The translations under genes were made by a program, and so were the position numbers. From Mesaphorura yosii (lineage: Eukaryota > Arthropoda > Collembola > Poduromorpha > Tullbergiidae), in the NCBI GenBank assembly GCA_009869945.1, contig WIXG01000364.1, positions 1-64,000 of the forward strand: 64,000 nucleotides of DNA, read 5' to 3'. The notes under the pieces were generated by a model that was not told the DNA's origin, did not search any database, and saw only the letters and a program-made list of their open reading frames with translations. Below, piece by piece: positions 53,809 through 63,427 of the stretch. Every line of letters starts with the position of its first letter. The first letter of the stretch is position 1.

Positions 53809-54242
53809 AATTAATGTTAACTGTTCATTATCATTGTGCTTTTGTGCTGGTGCTAATAAAAGTGTTCTCTCTGAAGTATTGCATGTCAACATGGTGATGT
53901 ATTGTTGAGTGTTGTTTGACTTCGTTGGGTTGATGTTAGTGGCATTTTGTGCTCATTTGTCATTTTGGGATGTCTACTTTTCCTTCTTTTTTAGCCATCC
54001 ATCGTACCTTTAACTTTGGAGTTTCGGAGGTCTAGATTCAAGACTTCGAGAATTCATTCTCGCATCGGAAAGTACTGCCTTATCTCTCATTTTTGGCGTC
54101 AAGTAGCAGCTTGGGGGCAGGCATGTTGTATAAAGCATTCAAATTAATTAAGGTTAGTGTGATTATTCACGTTTTATCGATCTTATTTACTATTTTGCCA
54201 TCACTACAGTTCCCCTTGCCATAATCCATTCATTCGTCGATC
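53809..54242. other. Intergenic between the Gly-rich peptide and HTH-like genes
   Basis: Starts with the poly(A) region of the Gly-rich peptide gene. An acceptor-like tcactacag near 54210 may belong to a leader intron of the next gene. Confidence 0.45.
53855..53860 (+). terminator. Polyadenylation signal of the Gly-rich peptide gene
   Basis: aataaa 47 bases after the stop codon. Confidence 0.65.
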
Positions 54243-54755
54243 ATGGGCAACGTTCAAGGACAGCAAGCAGGAGCAGCAGCGGGTGCGGCGGCCATGCAAG
54301 TTCTTCCTCCCGATGGCGATGGAGCCGTGGTATTCAACATGGCTCACCCCCCACCGATTCGTGATTTTCGTCCACGTCGTTTCGTGAGTTAAAAGACAGA
54401 GAGTGTTGACGAACATTAACTTAACTCACGCACTGATTTGACCTTGATCTTGCTTTCGTTTATAGTTTTACACTCGTGCCCAAAAGGACCGTGCCATTCG
54501 TCTTTTGAACATGGGAATCCCCTGTCGTCAGGTTGCACGCATGGTGAATGATTCTCTAAATTCGGCAATCGAGACTAATGCAGCTGGAATGAAATTCAGG
54601 GCTTGTCTAACTCGTCTTTCTCTCTGCCCTCCCAGATTGGACCACGCTGCAGTTCTGGAACACCGATTCGTTGGCGACAGATTGCTCGACGACAGGAAGA
54701 GGCTCGTCGACGTCTTGAGGAAATGATGCGCAATCGTGGAAATAGATTTGAATAA
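54243..54755 (+). CDS. Small helix-turn-helix-like protein, unknown
   Basis: Exons 54243-54383, 54466-54543 and 54636-54755 give a 112-aa protein. The N-terminus is Gln/Ala-rich, then Pro-rich (HPPPIRDFRPRRF). The middle has a helix-turn-helix-like segment (KDRAIRLLNMGIPCRQVARM), reminiscent of the N-terminal DNA-binding part of Tc1-type transposases. The C-terminus is a strongly basic/acidic helix (RWRQIARRQEEARRRLEEMM). The second intron was chosen because a polypyrimidine tract and cccag precede the C-terminal helix and the donor ATG|GTGAAT keeps the frame; reading through gives a less plausible ending. It may be a domesticated transposase fragment or a small nuclear protein. No homolog is named with confidence. 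Confidence 0.5.
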
Positions 54756-55071
54756 CGAGGACTCAATTTCAACAGCCAACGCCCCGTCGCCGCCGCATGT
54801 ACCCTGAAACCTGAATTCAATCAGTAAAAAACGCACAATGGCACATTCAAGCTTTCCACACGCATGCATGATGAGGACGAAACCAAATCAAACTTATCAC
54901 CTATGAAAGTGATTATTATTAACGTATGTCTAATTCTCAAATTCAAACTTGAGAGCTTATGACGTGTAAAATCCAAAGTGTGTTTTAACCTTTAAAAACA
55001 ATGCAAACGTATTAAATAAACTAATTAGCGACTATGTTTCTGGTCTTCTGGCTCGGACTTTTATTGAATGA
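54756..55071. other. Intergenic, no gene seen
   Basis: AT-rich DNA between the HTH-like gene and the flotillin remnant. The flotillin SPFH/Band-7 region that should precede the remnant is absent here. Confidence 0.5.
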
Positions 55072-55654
55072 GTTCCGATTAGGACCATTTTTGAAGCCAA
55101 CCAGAAGAGAGTAGTGCTTGAAACTGAAGCCGAGGCAGAAGCCATTCGATTGAGGGGTCAAGCTGAAGGTAATCAAACCAATAGTTCTATATTTCCCGAT
55201 AACTCAACGCGTTGCTTATTTTTCTGGTCTTTTAAATACTTCATTTAGCTGACGCAGCACTTGCGAAGGGAAAAGCGGAAGCTGAGATGCTGGTCATGAA
55301 GGCGGACGCTTATAAGCATTACAAGGAGGCGGCCATCGTCGAAATGATCTTGGACACCCTTCCAAAGGTAAGGCCTACTTGGTCGCTTGGCCGACTTCAC
55401 ACTGCAGCGTAAGGAACTTAATCCAAGCTCACCAAACTTGATTCTTGTCGTTAATCCTGGCTGGCCAAAATTAGGTAACTGCTGAAATCGCCGCCCCACT
55501 GAGCCAAGTTGAATCGCTTCGCATGGTGAGCACTGGTGGCGAAATTGGACCGGCTCGCCTAACCACCGAAGTGGTAGAAGCCATCCTTCTCGTGCCGCAC
55601 CTAGTTTCAACTGCGACTGACTTCGATATCACGAAAGTAGATGATAAATCTTAA
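55072..55654 (+). pseudogene. Orphan flotillin C-terminal fragment
   Basis: Three exon-like blocks, about 55083-55168, 55249-55367 and 55475-55654, encode the flotillin C-terminal coiled coil and end. They contain [54 protein letters not shown] and MVSTGGEIGPARLTTEVVEA. Splice signals between them are intact and the frame is unbroken to a stop. The roughly 250-aa SPFH/Band-7 domain is missing, an in-frame TGA lies at 55069-55071, and no start codon is available. It is likely a partial duplicate of a flotillin gene. It could still be expressed as a fragment or joined to an upstream exon I did not find. Flotillins scaffold membrane microdomains; this piece alone would supply only the oligomerisation coil. 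Confidence 0.65.
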
Positions 55655-56343
55655 TTCCAGAATTCCAGCCCAGTACTATCGTTCGGCGTTAGATTATTAC
55701 TGCTTTTCAAATATATAAAACAATATTCTGTGTTTTTCGTCTTGCCGTAAAATCGAAGATTTAAAAAATGTCTAGAATATTACTTCACATTGTCTCATTG
55801 CCTGTATTTGAAAGGCTTTAATTAATAAATCCTAGTGCGGTTATTCGAGGAATGGAAATTAAGTTGCATCCATTCGGTTTGGTCTTTATTTGTTTTTCAA
55901 AATTAAATTTCAAAGAAAATCATGGAACTTTGTCTTTCTCCTGTCATCAGAAAGTCAACAATGCTCGACTTGTTACTATTTGCGGCATATTTGATGCGAT
56001 TCTTAGATTGGATCGCAAATTGCTTCGATTTTCGTTCGACATAGTGCTCATTCAATTCATCGCAATTTTGTGCCATTAAGATCAATGTGCGCCCAGTGTT
56101 GTAGTTCAATAATTGACAGGACTCAATCATGCCACAACTTTAAAGAGAAAGCATGGAAATGTACAAAGAAAATCCTTTCATTCTTCTCAATTTGACAAGT
56201 ACAAATTGGAAATTGTGTACGTGCACAGCAATTTTGACATAACCTCCAAAGACAAGTTGCAAGGGCACATTTTCCCGTCCCGTCCGTCTGGAATTCCGGA
56301 TACATCCAATCGTATCTCTCTGAATGAAGTCGAATCCGAAAAA
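55655..56343. other. Intergenic, no gene seen
   Basis: AT-rich DNA. The frame of the next gene is open upstream to 56113 but has no ATG before 56344, so this part is treated as leader. Confidence 0.45.
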
Positions 56344-57716
56344 ATGGAACTGACCGCTGCCGCCACCGCCAGCAACAACCACACAATTACCAACGGTCTT
56401 CGTGTCTGGGTCCATGAATGCCGCAACCGTCACGGCCGTCTCCAGTCGAATCGGTGTTTGGCACTGATCTCGGGGCCGTTCCAGCTCGTGCTTAACACCG
56501 GCTACCGAATGGGAATTTCCCCGATTTACTGGGACAAACATTTTTGCATGGCGAAGGTAAAGCCTCGTCCTCTACTCAACACCTTTGTCTTGCTGACACT
56601 GTGCGCCTTCGAATCTGCCTTCACAACTACGTTCGTTCGTCGACTCATGACTGGCGGAAGGCAGATGCTTGGAAACCTGTTCTTCATGCAGGCTGGGAAC
56701 GTCGTTACGAGCGGAGGGCTGGGCATTTTCATGATTCTGCATACTCACATGAGGAAATACGAACTCGTCGGGGTTATCAACGGACTGTTGAGTGTTTGGG
56801 TGAAATTCACTGGTAAGTGACCTTCGTTAAGCAAAAAACCGAGCCGAAGATCTCAACTAAATGCTCAATTTTGAATTTAGACCAGCATATTGCCCGCCCT
56901 GAGAAAACCCGAATTGAAAAGGCATCCAAGCTGCTGACCCGCATCATAAAATTCTCCTACTACGCCCTCCTTCTCGCAGCCACTCAAGGATCGACGGTGT
57001 ACTTCATCAACTGCCGGTATCACGTCATGACATGGATCCTCCCGACGTGCCATGGCTTATCGCTGAAAGATCCCAGGACATGGTTCAGTTTCGATCTCCC
57101 TCATTTTTTGTTCATGACAGTCCTCGTTTCCACCTGGTCCTCGTACATCGCCGCGTCCACTCTCATCCTCATCCTGGTTGTCGTCAGCACAAGCATCCTG
57201 ATCCACGTGGTTTGGCACGGGCTCCAAGAGCACCAAGGCAGCCAAGGCAAAAATGGGGCGTGGGTGTCCACCTTCCGCCAGCTGCAGCTCGTCTCGCAGG
57301 GAATGAACGCCGCGTACGGAGACGACATCTGGCCAGCGGCCGTTTTCATCGAAACGCTCCTCGCAGCGATCTCCCTCACGGCGTCCATTCGCTTCCGGAA
57401 CCATGTCGTGCGTGTGGCCTGCTCCATATCCACTTTCTGTCTGCTGGGCATGCTCGGAGTTTATATGCACTGCAGCGGGGAGAATCACGCAAATTCGAAG
57501 GATTTCCTGCGCCAGAAACAGAATTCGCTGACGGCGATGCGGCCAGGGGAGAAGAGAGCCTACCTGAGAAGGGTTCTGCGGTCAGCGGAGGGCAGCGCCA
57601 GCGCCTGTTTCCGAGCCCGCGTTGGATTCGTTGGTCACCTGAACAAATCCACGTTCTTGATCGTCGTGCGGGCCGTGCTTGAGATCGCCTGCAATTTGGT
57701 CCTTTTATCGCAGTAG
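56344..57716 (+). CDS. Divergent multi-pass chemoreceptor-like protein, second member
   Basis: Exons 56344-56812 and 56881-57716 encode 434 aa with about seven hydrophobic segments, similar in size and layout to the gene at 37496-38904. Near the end, SACFRARVGFVGHLNKS precedes a last membrane helix, matching the SCRPFAFDVGRWGHISK position in the other gene. This shared ending is the main evidence that both belong to one family of arthropod gustatory-receptor-like proteins. The ATG at 56344 is the first in frame; the open frame extends further upstream to a TTG at 56113. A ligand is not predictable. Assignment to the Gr family is tentative because the classic insect motif is absent. Confidence 0.55.
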
Positions 57717-58677
57717 GAAATGGATGTAATCGTCGTCTTGTCGTTGTGCGCTGTGAAAGGTGGAATTCTTATCATGCTGAAACATGCACGCGTGCTTGTC
57801 TTGCTTTGTTCATGATAAGAAAGCGCACTGCTTCTTATTCGTTGGGTGACATTCCTACTTACTACTTCAATTAATTAGTACGTGTGACATAATTCGTTAT
57901 CTTAATCAACGTCGCCTTACAGTTGCTAAACTTTCGTTTTCTGCAGGAGTTGATCGATCGCTCAGTTTCCTCCGCTTTATTCACGTCGTGGCATTAACAA
58001 CATGAAGCTCGAAATTATCAACTTCTGATTGGCTCAGCCTCCAGCTCAGGTTTTTTCAAATTCTAAAATTAGATTGCACATTGCTAATCCCCTCTTTGTA
58101 ATGTTGGTGTCGTTGGGATTCCGACCATCCGTCATTGAGATAAGCAAATCAGCTTTACTCGCTCGCTGTGCTCTTTATTCAATGCATTGCACTGCTCGTC
58201 CCCCACTCAGATAACCAAACTAGCTATTATCATTAACATTAAGCTGATGCTCGAGCAGTATTGCGATCGGTTCCGCATAGAATTCCTCTCAGGCTTTGTC
58301 CCATTTTTTTATGTTTGTTATTTTTATTTTTGCTGATGTGTGAAAGACATGAGCTTATCCAAATTGTTATTACTTTGTGTACGAATGTCGGGTACGTACG
58401 CAATATTTCTGGGTCATAATTCTGACTCCCTCCCGGCTCTTTCTATTTTTGGAATTATGAACCCTTTTGACGAATGCGTCGTGGTCGTGATGGTCAATAA
58501 AAGGCCTAATGAATTTGCATTCACCCATCCTCTTGTTTTTCTTCAAGGTTCTCAATTCAAGTTCAAGTGCACTTTGTTCAGGGACGATCTTAAGAATTAA
58601 GATTTGTGAATGTGAATTTATTTCACTCCAAAAACCCCATATCTGAACTTTGTGTTGCTGATAAGCTGAAGTTGACC
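57717..58677. other. Intergenic upstream of cathepsin L
   Basis: No recognised gene. A TGATAAG motif (GATA-factor type) lies at 58659-58665, thirteen bases before the cathepsin start. Confidence 0.45.
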
Positions 58678-59712
58678 ATGAAGTTCGTGTCACTTTGTAT
58701 CCTGGCATTTTTATCGCTGGTCAACGCGATGAGTCTTGACAACACGCGCGCACGCGCCGAGTGGGAGTCATTTAAGTCTACGTACGGGAAGAAATACACG
58801 AGCACGACTGAAGACTCACGTCGAATGAGCATTTTCACCCGAAATAAAGATCGGATTGTAAACCACAACCAACAGGCTTCAAAGCAGGGGTACAAGCTTG
58901 CCATGAACAAGTTTGGCGATCTCGACCAGGTAGAGTATCTGAAACTGAATGGCTACCGTCGTCCTTCTCGAACTGTCGGCTTCCGAAACGAGTCCCTGCG
59001 ACGAATTGTGGCTGGCGACCCGTACCGGTCGCCACCAGACGCGCACAGCCATATTCCGGACTCGATCGACTGGACGAAGAGAGGCGCCGTGACAGCGGTC
59101 AAGGACCAAGGTCAGTGCGGCTCCTGCTGGTCGTTCTCCGCAACTGGCGCCCTCGAAGGTCAACATTTCCTCCGTTCAGGCAAACTTGTCTCGCTCAGCG
59201 AGCAGAATTTGCTGGACTGCACGCTGGCGTACGGCAATTTCGCCTGCGAAGGCGGGTGGATGGACGCAGCATTCCAGTACATTAAGGACAACCACGGCAT
59301 CGACACGGAGAGGTCATACCCGTACAAGGCAACCCTTCATCGATGCAGGTACCACCAAGACGACAAAGGAGCAGTCGATCACGGCTTTGTGGACATCCGT
59401 CCGGAAGGCGATGAAGAGAAACTGAAGGAAGCGGTAGCCTTAGTCGGCCCGATTGCAGTGGCCATCGACGCCTCGCACGAGTCCTTCCAATTCTACAGCT
59501 CCGGCGTGTACAATGAACCCGAGTGTTCGACTCAAATCTTGGACCACGCCGTTCTGGCGGTCGGGTACGGAACTGAGAAAGACGGCACACGCTACTGGCT
59601 GATCAAGAACAGCTGGGGAACAGACTGGGGCGACCACGGCTACATGAAAATGTCGAGAAACCGGAGGAATCAGTGCGGAATCGCAACGGCTGCCAGTTAC
59701 CCGAAAGTCTGA
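58678..59712 (+). CDS. Cathepsin L-like cysteine protease, intronless
   Basis: 344 aa in one exon; ATG at 58678 starts a signal peptide ([18 protein letters not shown]). The propeptide has the I29/ERFNIN-type pattern ([18 protein letters not shown], then MNKFGDL). The mature enzyme begins near [18 protein letters not shown]. The active-site Cys is C150 in [10 protein letters not shown], the His is in [11 protein letters not shown], and the Asn is in [10 protein letters not shown]. The usual GCNGG is CEGGWM here. Cathepsin L-like enzymes act in lysosomes and, in many arthropods, in the gut lumen as digestive proteases; signal peptide and prodomain fit either. The 3' end overlaps the ionotropic receptor gene on the other strand. 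Confidence 0.95.
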   Translation: MKFVSLCILAFLSLVNAMSLDNTRARAEWESFKSTYGKKYTSTTEDSRRMSIFTRNKDRIVNHNQQASKQGYKLAMNKFGDLDQVEYLKLNGYRRPSRTVGFRNESLRRIVAGDPYRSPPDAHSHIPDSIDWTKRGAVTAVKDQGQCGSCWSFSATGALEGQHFLRSGKLVSLSEQNLLDCTLAYGNFACEGGWMDAAFQYIKDNHGIDTERSYPYKATLHRCRYHQDDKGAVDHGFVDIRPEGDEEKLKEAVALVGPIAVAIDASHESFQFYSSGVYNEPECSTQILDHAVLAVGYGTEKDGTRYWLIKNSWGTDWGDHGYMKMSRNRRNQCGIATAASYPKV

Positions 59713-59715
59713 TGA

Positions 59716-59721
59716 TTTATT
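59716..59721 (-). terminator. Minus-strand polyadenylation signal (ionotropic receptor gene)
   Basis: tttatt on the plus strand reads aataaa on the minus strand, 66 bases past the receptor stop. It lies four bases beyond the cathepsin L stop codon. Confidence 0.5.
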
Positions 59722-59773
59722 CTTAACTCTATCACTCTTCTTAATGCTAACACTTTTAATTGCATGATTTTTT

Positions 59774-59779
59774 AATAAA
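59774..59779 (+). terminator. Polyadenylation signal of cathepsin L
   Basis: aataaa 62 bases after the cathepsin stop and eight bases before the opposite-strand receptor stop, so the two transcripts overlap. Confidence 0.55.
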
Positions 59780-59786
59780 ACATATT

Positions 59787-62270
59787 TCAATGCACGTGTG
59801 AAGGCCCGAATTTGTCACGATATTTTTTGGCCAGCCTCAGAATCCAATCAAAACTACTCGGAAACAATTCGAATGAAAAACTCATGCATGCTCCAAGGCA
59901 GCCGTACCCCAGCAGATAGAACGCAGTCACCAGATTAGAGTCCAGCCCCAACGATATCGGTGCCCGCTCGTTTTCCGGAAGTATGCTGCCCTCCTTTTCT
60001 AATCTCTGAACCTCAGCCCGCCAAAGTGTGGGATACTTGCGCTTGTACCACTTCTCCCAAAAGTTATAAATACCTGAAGCGAGAATCCTTGCAAGGCGGC
60101 CGTACAAATACGTCGACGTTTTGCCGTTCTTCTCGAACTGAAATCGATAGCGGTCTGCTCCAATGGACTCGCCTATATGAAGCAGAGTTACGCCGCCGCC
60201 GCCGCCGTCGCTACTGTTGGTCGCCTTCACGAAGCGAATCGCGTACGGGATTTGATCGCCCGTCTCCATCAACGCAGTTTTTTGACAGCGCGAAATTGTC
60301 CTGAGAAAATCTCGAGTCTGATTGGGCCAGAATGTCGTCTCGTCTTCTCCAACCATCGCAACAATCGAAATGTGGTCGACCTCATCGTCAGTTATCGCGG
60401 TGGACCGAGTCTTGTTCTTTTCAAAGACGTACCACGAGTCGTAGTTCAGAATATCGGCCGGAGTCAGCTCGTCTCGGAGCAGCAGCCGCATCGCGGGGCA
60501 CAAATGTTCGGGCACGTAAGAATCTTCGTGATTCTGTCCTCCTCCCTTGCAGAGATCCTGGATCGTCGTCGACGACAGAAAGTCACGCAGTCGCACCGTA
60601 GACAAAACGTACGTCGAAATCAGATTCCTGGCGTTCCACGGGTACGGAATGTTTTCAAGTCGTATGCTGTAGAAACTGAATCCATTCATCTCTGAGAATG
60701 TTGTCCACTTCGAGGCAATTGGAATCGGGCTCGTGAGTTCGGAAACAAAGAGGCCGCTGTACGCTGGACGGAGGACGTTTGAGCAGAGTGCCCAGGCGCC
60801 CATCGTGAACATGAAGGAAAGCGTCGCAGTTTGGGTGGACCGGATTTCGCTCCTTTCGCGCGGTGGGGTCGAGATCAGCATGCCGATGGAAATCAGCAGA
60901 AGATTGTGGACCAGCGCGCAGAAGGACTTCTTGACGCCGGACTTCTTGGCCACCGCGACAACTGTGAGGAAGGACGTGATTAAGAGCACAGTGGCAACGC
61001 AAATGCTCCACGACATAGCGTCGAAAGGATCCAAAAAGAATCGGTAGCTCAACTGCCTCGAAGTACCATCGCAGGTCGCAACGAACCAATCCTCAGACTT
61101 GAGAAGAATCGTTGAGACGCCTCCCTCCAAATTTCCGTCCTCGACTGAGCTTTTGAATTGAAGCTGCCAGTGCAACTCCCACCGCAGAAAGTTCTCGATA
61201 TCAAAGTCAAATGCTTGCTGGTCCACAATTCGAAGAGTCAGCGATTCGTCGAGTAGCAGCTCGAGGATTTTGTCCAGGCCGATAGGTTCCGGTTTGAATG
61301 GGTTGGCCGTGAAGAGCGTGTAACTGTCATTGCCATTGGCATTGGCAGAGCTCCCCAAGCTTACGAAGGGCTCTCGCTCTATGTGCTCTATGAAAGCCTC
61401 AACACTGGAGTACGGACGACGATTCCACTTGAAGCACGGGTTTCTAGACGCGTCCAGCAAAGTTCCACAAAAGATCAGCAGCTCATTCGGCTGCATTGCC
61501 GACTCTAGTGCAAGATTGAACTGGTCGAATGCATCGCGACAACTTCCACTCAATTTTACTATTTCTTGTAATGGTGACACGCACTCGGTGAGATTAACGA
61601 GGAGGAGATCTGATTTACCTGCGTGCACGCTGGCGACTCCATAAACTGCTTCAGCTTCCGTTTTCGAATCATCATATACCGTACTAATTAGCACCGTGCT
61701 AATTGCAATGTACGAGAATTGCAGCCGCAGCGCTCCTTTCTTAGCCAAACGAGACAGGAATGGTCCGGGGTCGAGCGCTCGTCCTTCACTCGGTCGCCAA
61801 CCACTTCCCCAAAACACCAGAAGTGTTTCGAAGTGGAAGCAATCAAGCAGGGAGGGTCGTGTACCCGCGACGATTCTTCCCTTGCAGTCAAGAACGTAGA
61901 AATACGACTTGTTGTCGAAGGTCCGAAAATAGTGGCTGAGTTCGGAATCGTTGAACTTCTGGAGTATGAAAATTATGAGCCGAGGCCGCAGCTGAACGTG
62001 CAGATGCCGACTGGGCACCTGACAGTAGGTTCCGTTCCCTCCTGCCGAGAATCTCGAGACGGAAAGCGGGTGCAACGGTGGATCGATTTGAAGGCTATCA
62101 CTTTCAAGATGGACGTGAGCGAGGTAGTCACTGAATTCTCGAATCAGTTCGTTTAGGCCTAGGATGCTCACGATTGGCTCACGTTGTGTTGCAATCCCGA
62201 TCCCGTGCCCAGAAGAATTTTCTGTTAAGGCTGCAACTGCCAAAAGGGTCCAAGTCCTGAAGAGATTCAT
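59787..62270 (-). CDS. Divergent ionotropic receptor (IR-type ligand-gated channel)
   Basis: A single exon of 827 aa from ATG 62270; the frame is open further upstream but only from a TTG. The N-terminus is signal-peptide-like (MNLFRTWTLLAVAALTENSS). A long extracellular region precedes the channel: TM1 after FFLDPFDAMSW, a pore region, TM2 in SFMFTMGAWALCSNVLRPAY followed by SGLFVSELTSPI (the IR-type post-TM2 motif), and a last helix (NLVTAFYLLGYGCLGACMSF) before a short tail. This is the layout of divergent arthropod IRs used in taste and smell. The S1/S2 ligand-binding residues of glutamate receptors are not recognisable, as is usual in divergent IRs. The intronless structure is common in lineage-expanded IRs. 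The specific subtype is unknown. Confidence 0.8.
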   Translation of the reverse strand: MNLFRTWTLLAVAALTENSSGHGIGIATQREPIVSILGLNELIREFSDYLAHVHLESDSLQIDPPLHPLSVSRFSAGGNGTYCQVPSRHLHVQLRPRLIIFILQKFNDSELSHYFRTFDNKSYFYVLDCKGRIVAGTRPSLLDCFHFETLLVFWGSGWRPSEGRALDPGPFLSRLAKKGALRLQFSYIAISTVLISTVYDDSKTEAEAVYGVASVHAGKSDLLLVNLTECVSPLQEIVKLSGSCRDAFDQFNLALESAMQPNELLIFCGTLLDASRNPCFKWNRRPYSSVEAFIEHIEREPFVSLGSSANANGNDSYTLFTANPFKPEPIGLDKILELLLDESLTLRIVDQQAFDFDIENFLRWELHWQLQFKSSVEDGNLEGGVSTILLKSEDWFVATCDGTSRQLSYRFFLDPFDAMSWSICVATVLLITSFLTVVAVAKKSGVKKSFCALVHNLLLISIGMLISTPPRERSEIRSTQTATLSFMFTMGAWALCSNVLRPAYSGLFVSELTSPIPIASKWTTFSEMNGFSFYSIRLENIPYPWNARNLISTYVLSTVRLRDFLSSTTIQDLCKGGGQNHEDSYVPEHLCPAMRLLLRDELTPADILNYDSWYVFEKNKTRSTAITDDEVDHISIVAMVGEDETTFWPNQTRDFLRTISRCQKTALMETGDQIPYAIRFVKATNSSDGGGGGVTLLHIGESIGADRYRFQFEKNGKTSTYLYGRLARILASGIYNFWEKWYKRKYPTLWRAEVQRLEKEGSILPENERAPISLGLDSNLVTAFYLLGYGCLGACMSFSFELFPSSFDWILRLAKKYRDKFGPSHVH

Positions 62271-63427
62271 TTCGGACGCGACCGTGGCTTCACGCTTCGT
62301 ATGACAAGACGACTGAATTTCGTGAGCATGATTACGACTAACTCTGATTACGAGGATGGAAAGGGATGGTTCCAATAAATAAATTATAATTCATTTCATT
62401 ACAAATTGAGTTCCAGGCTCAAGTAACCAAAGATAGTTGTAGTGCATACGCTTCTCAAACTTTTATCGAGATTAAAACTTGAAACTCGGCTGAATGAGTT
62501 TCTCGACAATTGACATACGCTAGCAAGCATTTAATTCGAAATTCAGTCTCAATTCGGAATGCCCCTCGGAAACACAAAGGAGGCAACATCCTGACAATCT
62601 CGCCACGACCGCACTCAACGCCTGACAGTTGGGAACGCAGCAATAAAATGACTACGTGTAGCATATTAGTTTCTGTTTAAAATTCCGAAGTTATAGGCTC
62701 GTGCAATCCCATGAAGACGCCAATTACGAATTGGCAATTAGTTATTAAACTATCGCGTGCTTTCATGCACTTTTTTCTTGATTAGTCGGGCTGAACTCGG
62801 GTCGTTATTTGACTCAAGTGCGATGTGCAAGATTGAATTAGCTGTTCTGTTCGCCGTATCTGCCATCCAAATTAAAATTAAGTATTTACAGGCTTGGGCA
62901 TCCAAAATCAATTAAATTTATCAAATGTAAGCAAGATGTTATGCAATTTATGACTCATTGACTATGATCATGAAGCATTGAGACATCATTGAAGAAGATG
63001 AATGAAGTTAAATTGGTGCATTTCATTGGTGCTAATTCTTGACGACTTAAATATTATTAGTCCGGCTTTAATCGTACATAATTATACTATACATATACGT
63101 AATCTCTTGTCTGATATTCAACATCGCATCACCCGCATTTGCGGATTTGCCACCAAGTGATAGAAAATTACATTTTTCGGCTCAAACCGCTGCTGGTGTT
63201 TCAATTCTGTTAATCTGTCAACTTGACTGAGGGTACAAACCGTGTGCGTTGTGCAATTTTCCAAGAAACTCTTTCAAAAGGGTAGGTTTGAATGACGTGC
63301 GGATGAAAGCACACAGCACAGAGTGTGGAGGAGGTTAAAGCATTTATAAACCGCGAGATTTTGAGCAAATCTTCACATTCGACTCCAGTCAGATCTTTGA
63401 TCGTTCTGAAACCCAAACACCTCAACA
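62271..63427. other. Intergenic between IR and VWA genes
   Basis: AT-rich DNA, no recognised gene. A TATA box for the next gene lies at 63345. Confidence 0.45.
63345..63350 (+). promoter_or_regulatory. TATA box of the VWA-domain gene
   Basis: TATAAA 78 bases upstream of the ATG at 63428. Confidence 0.5.
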
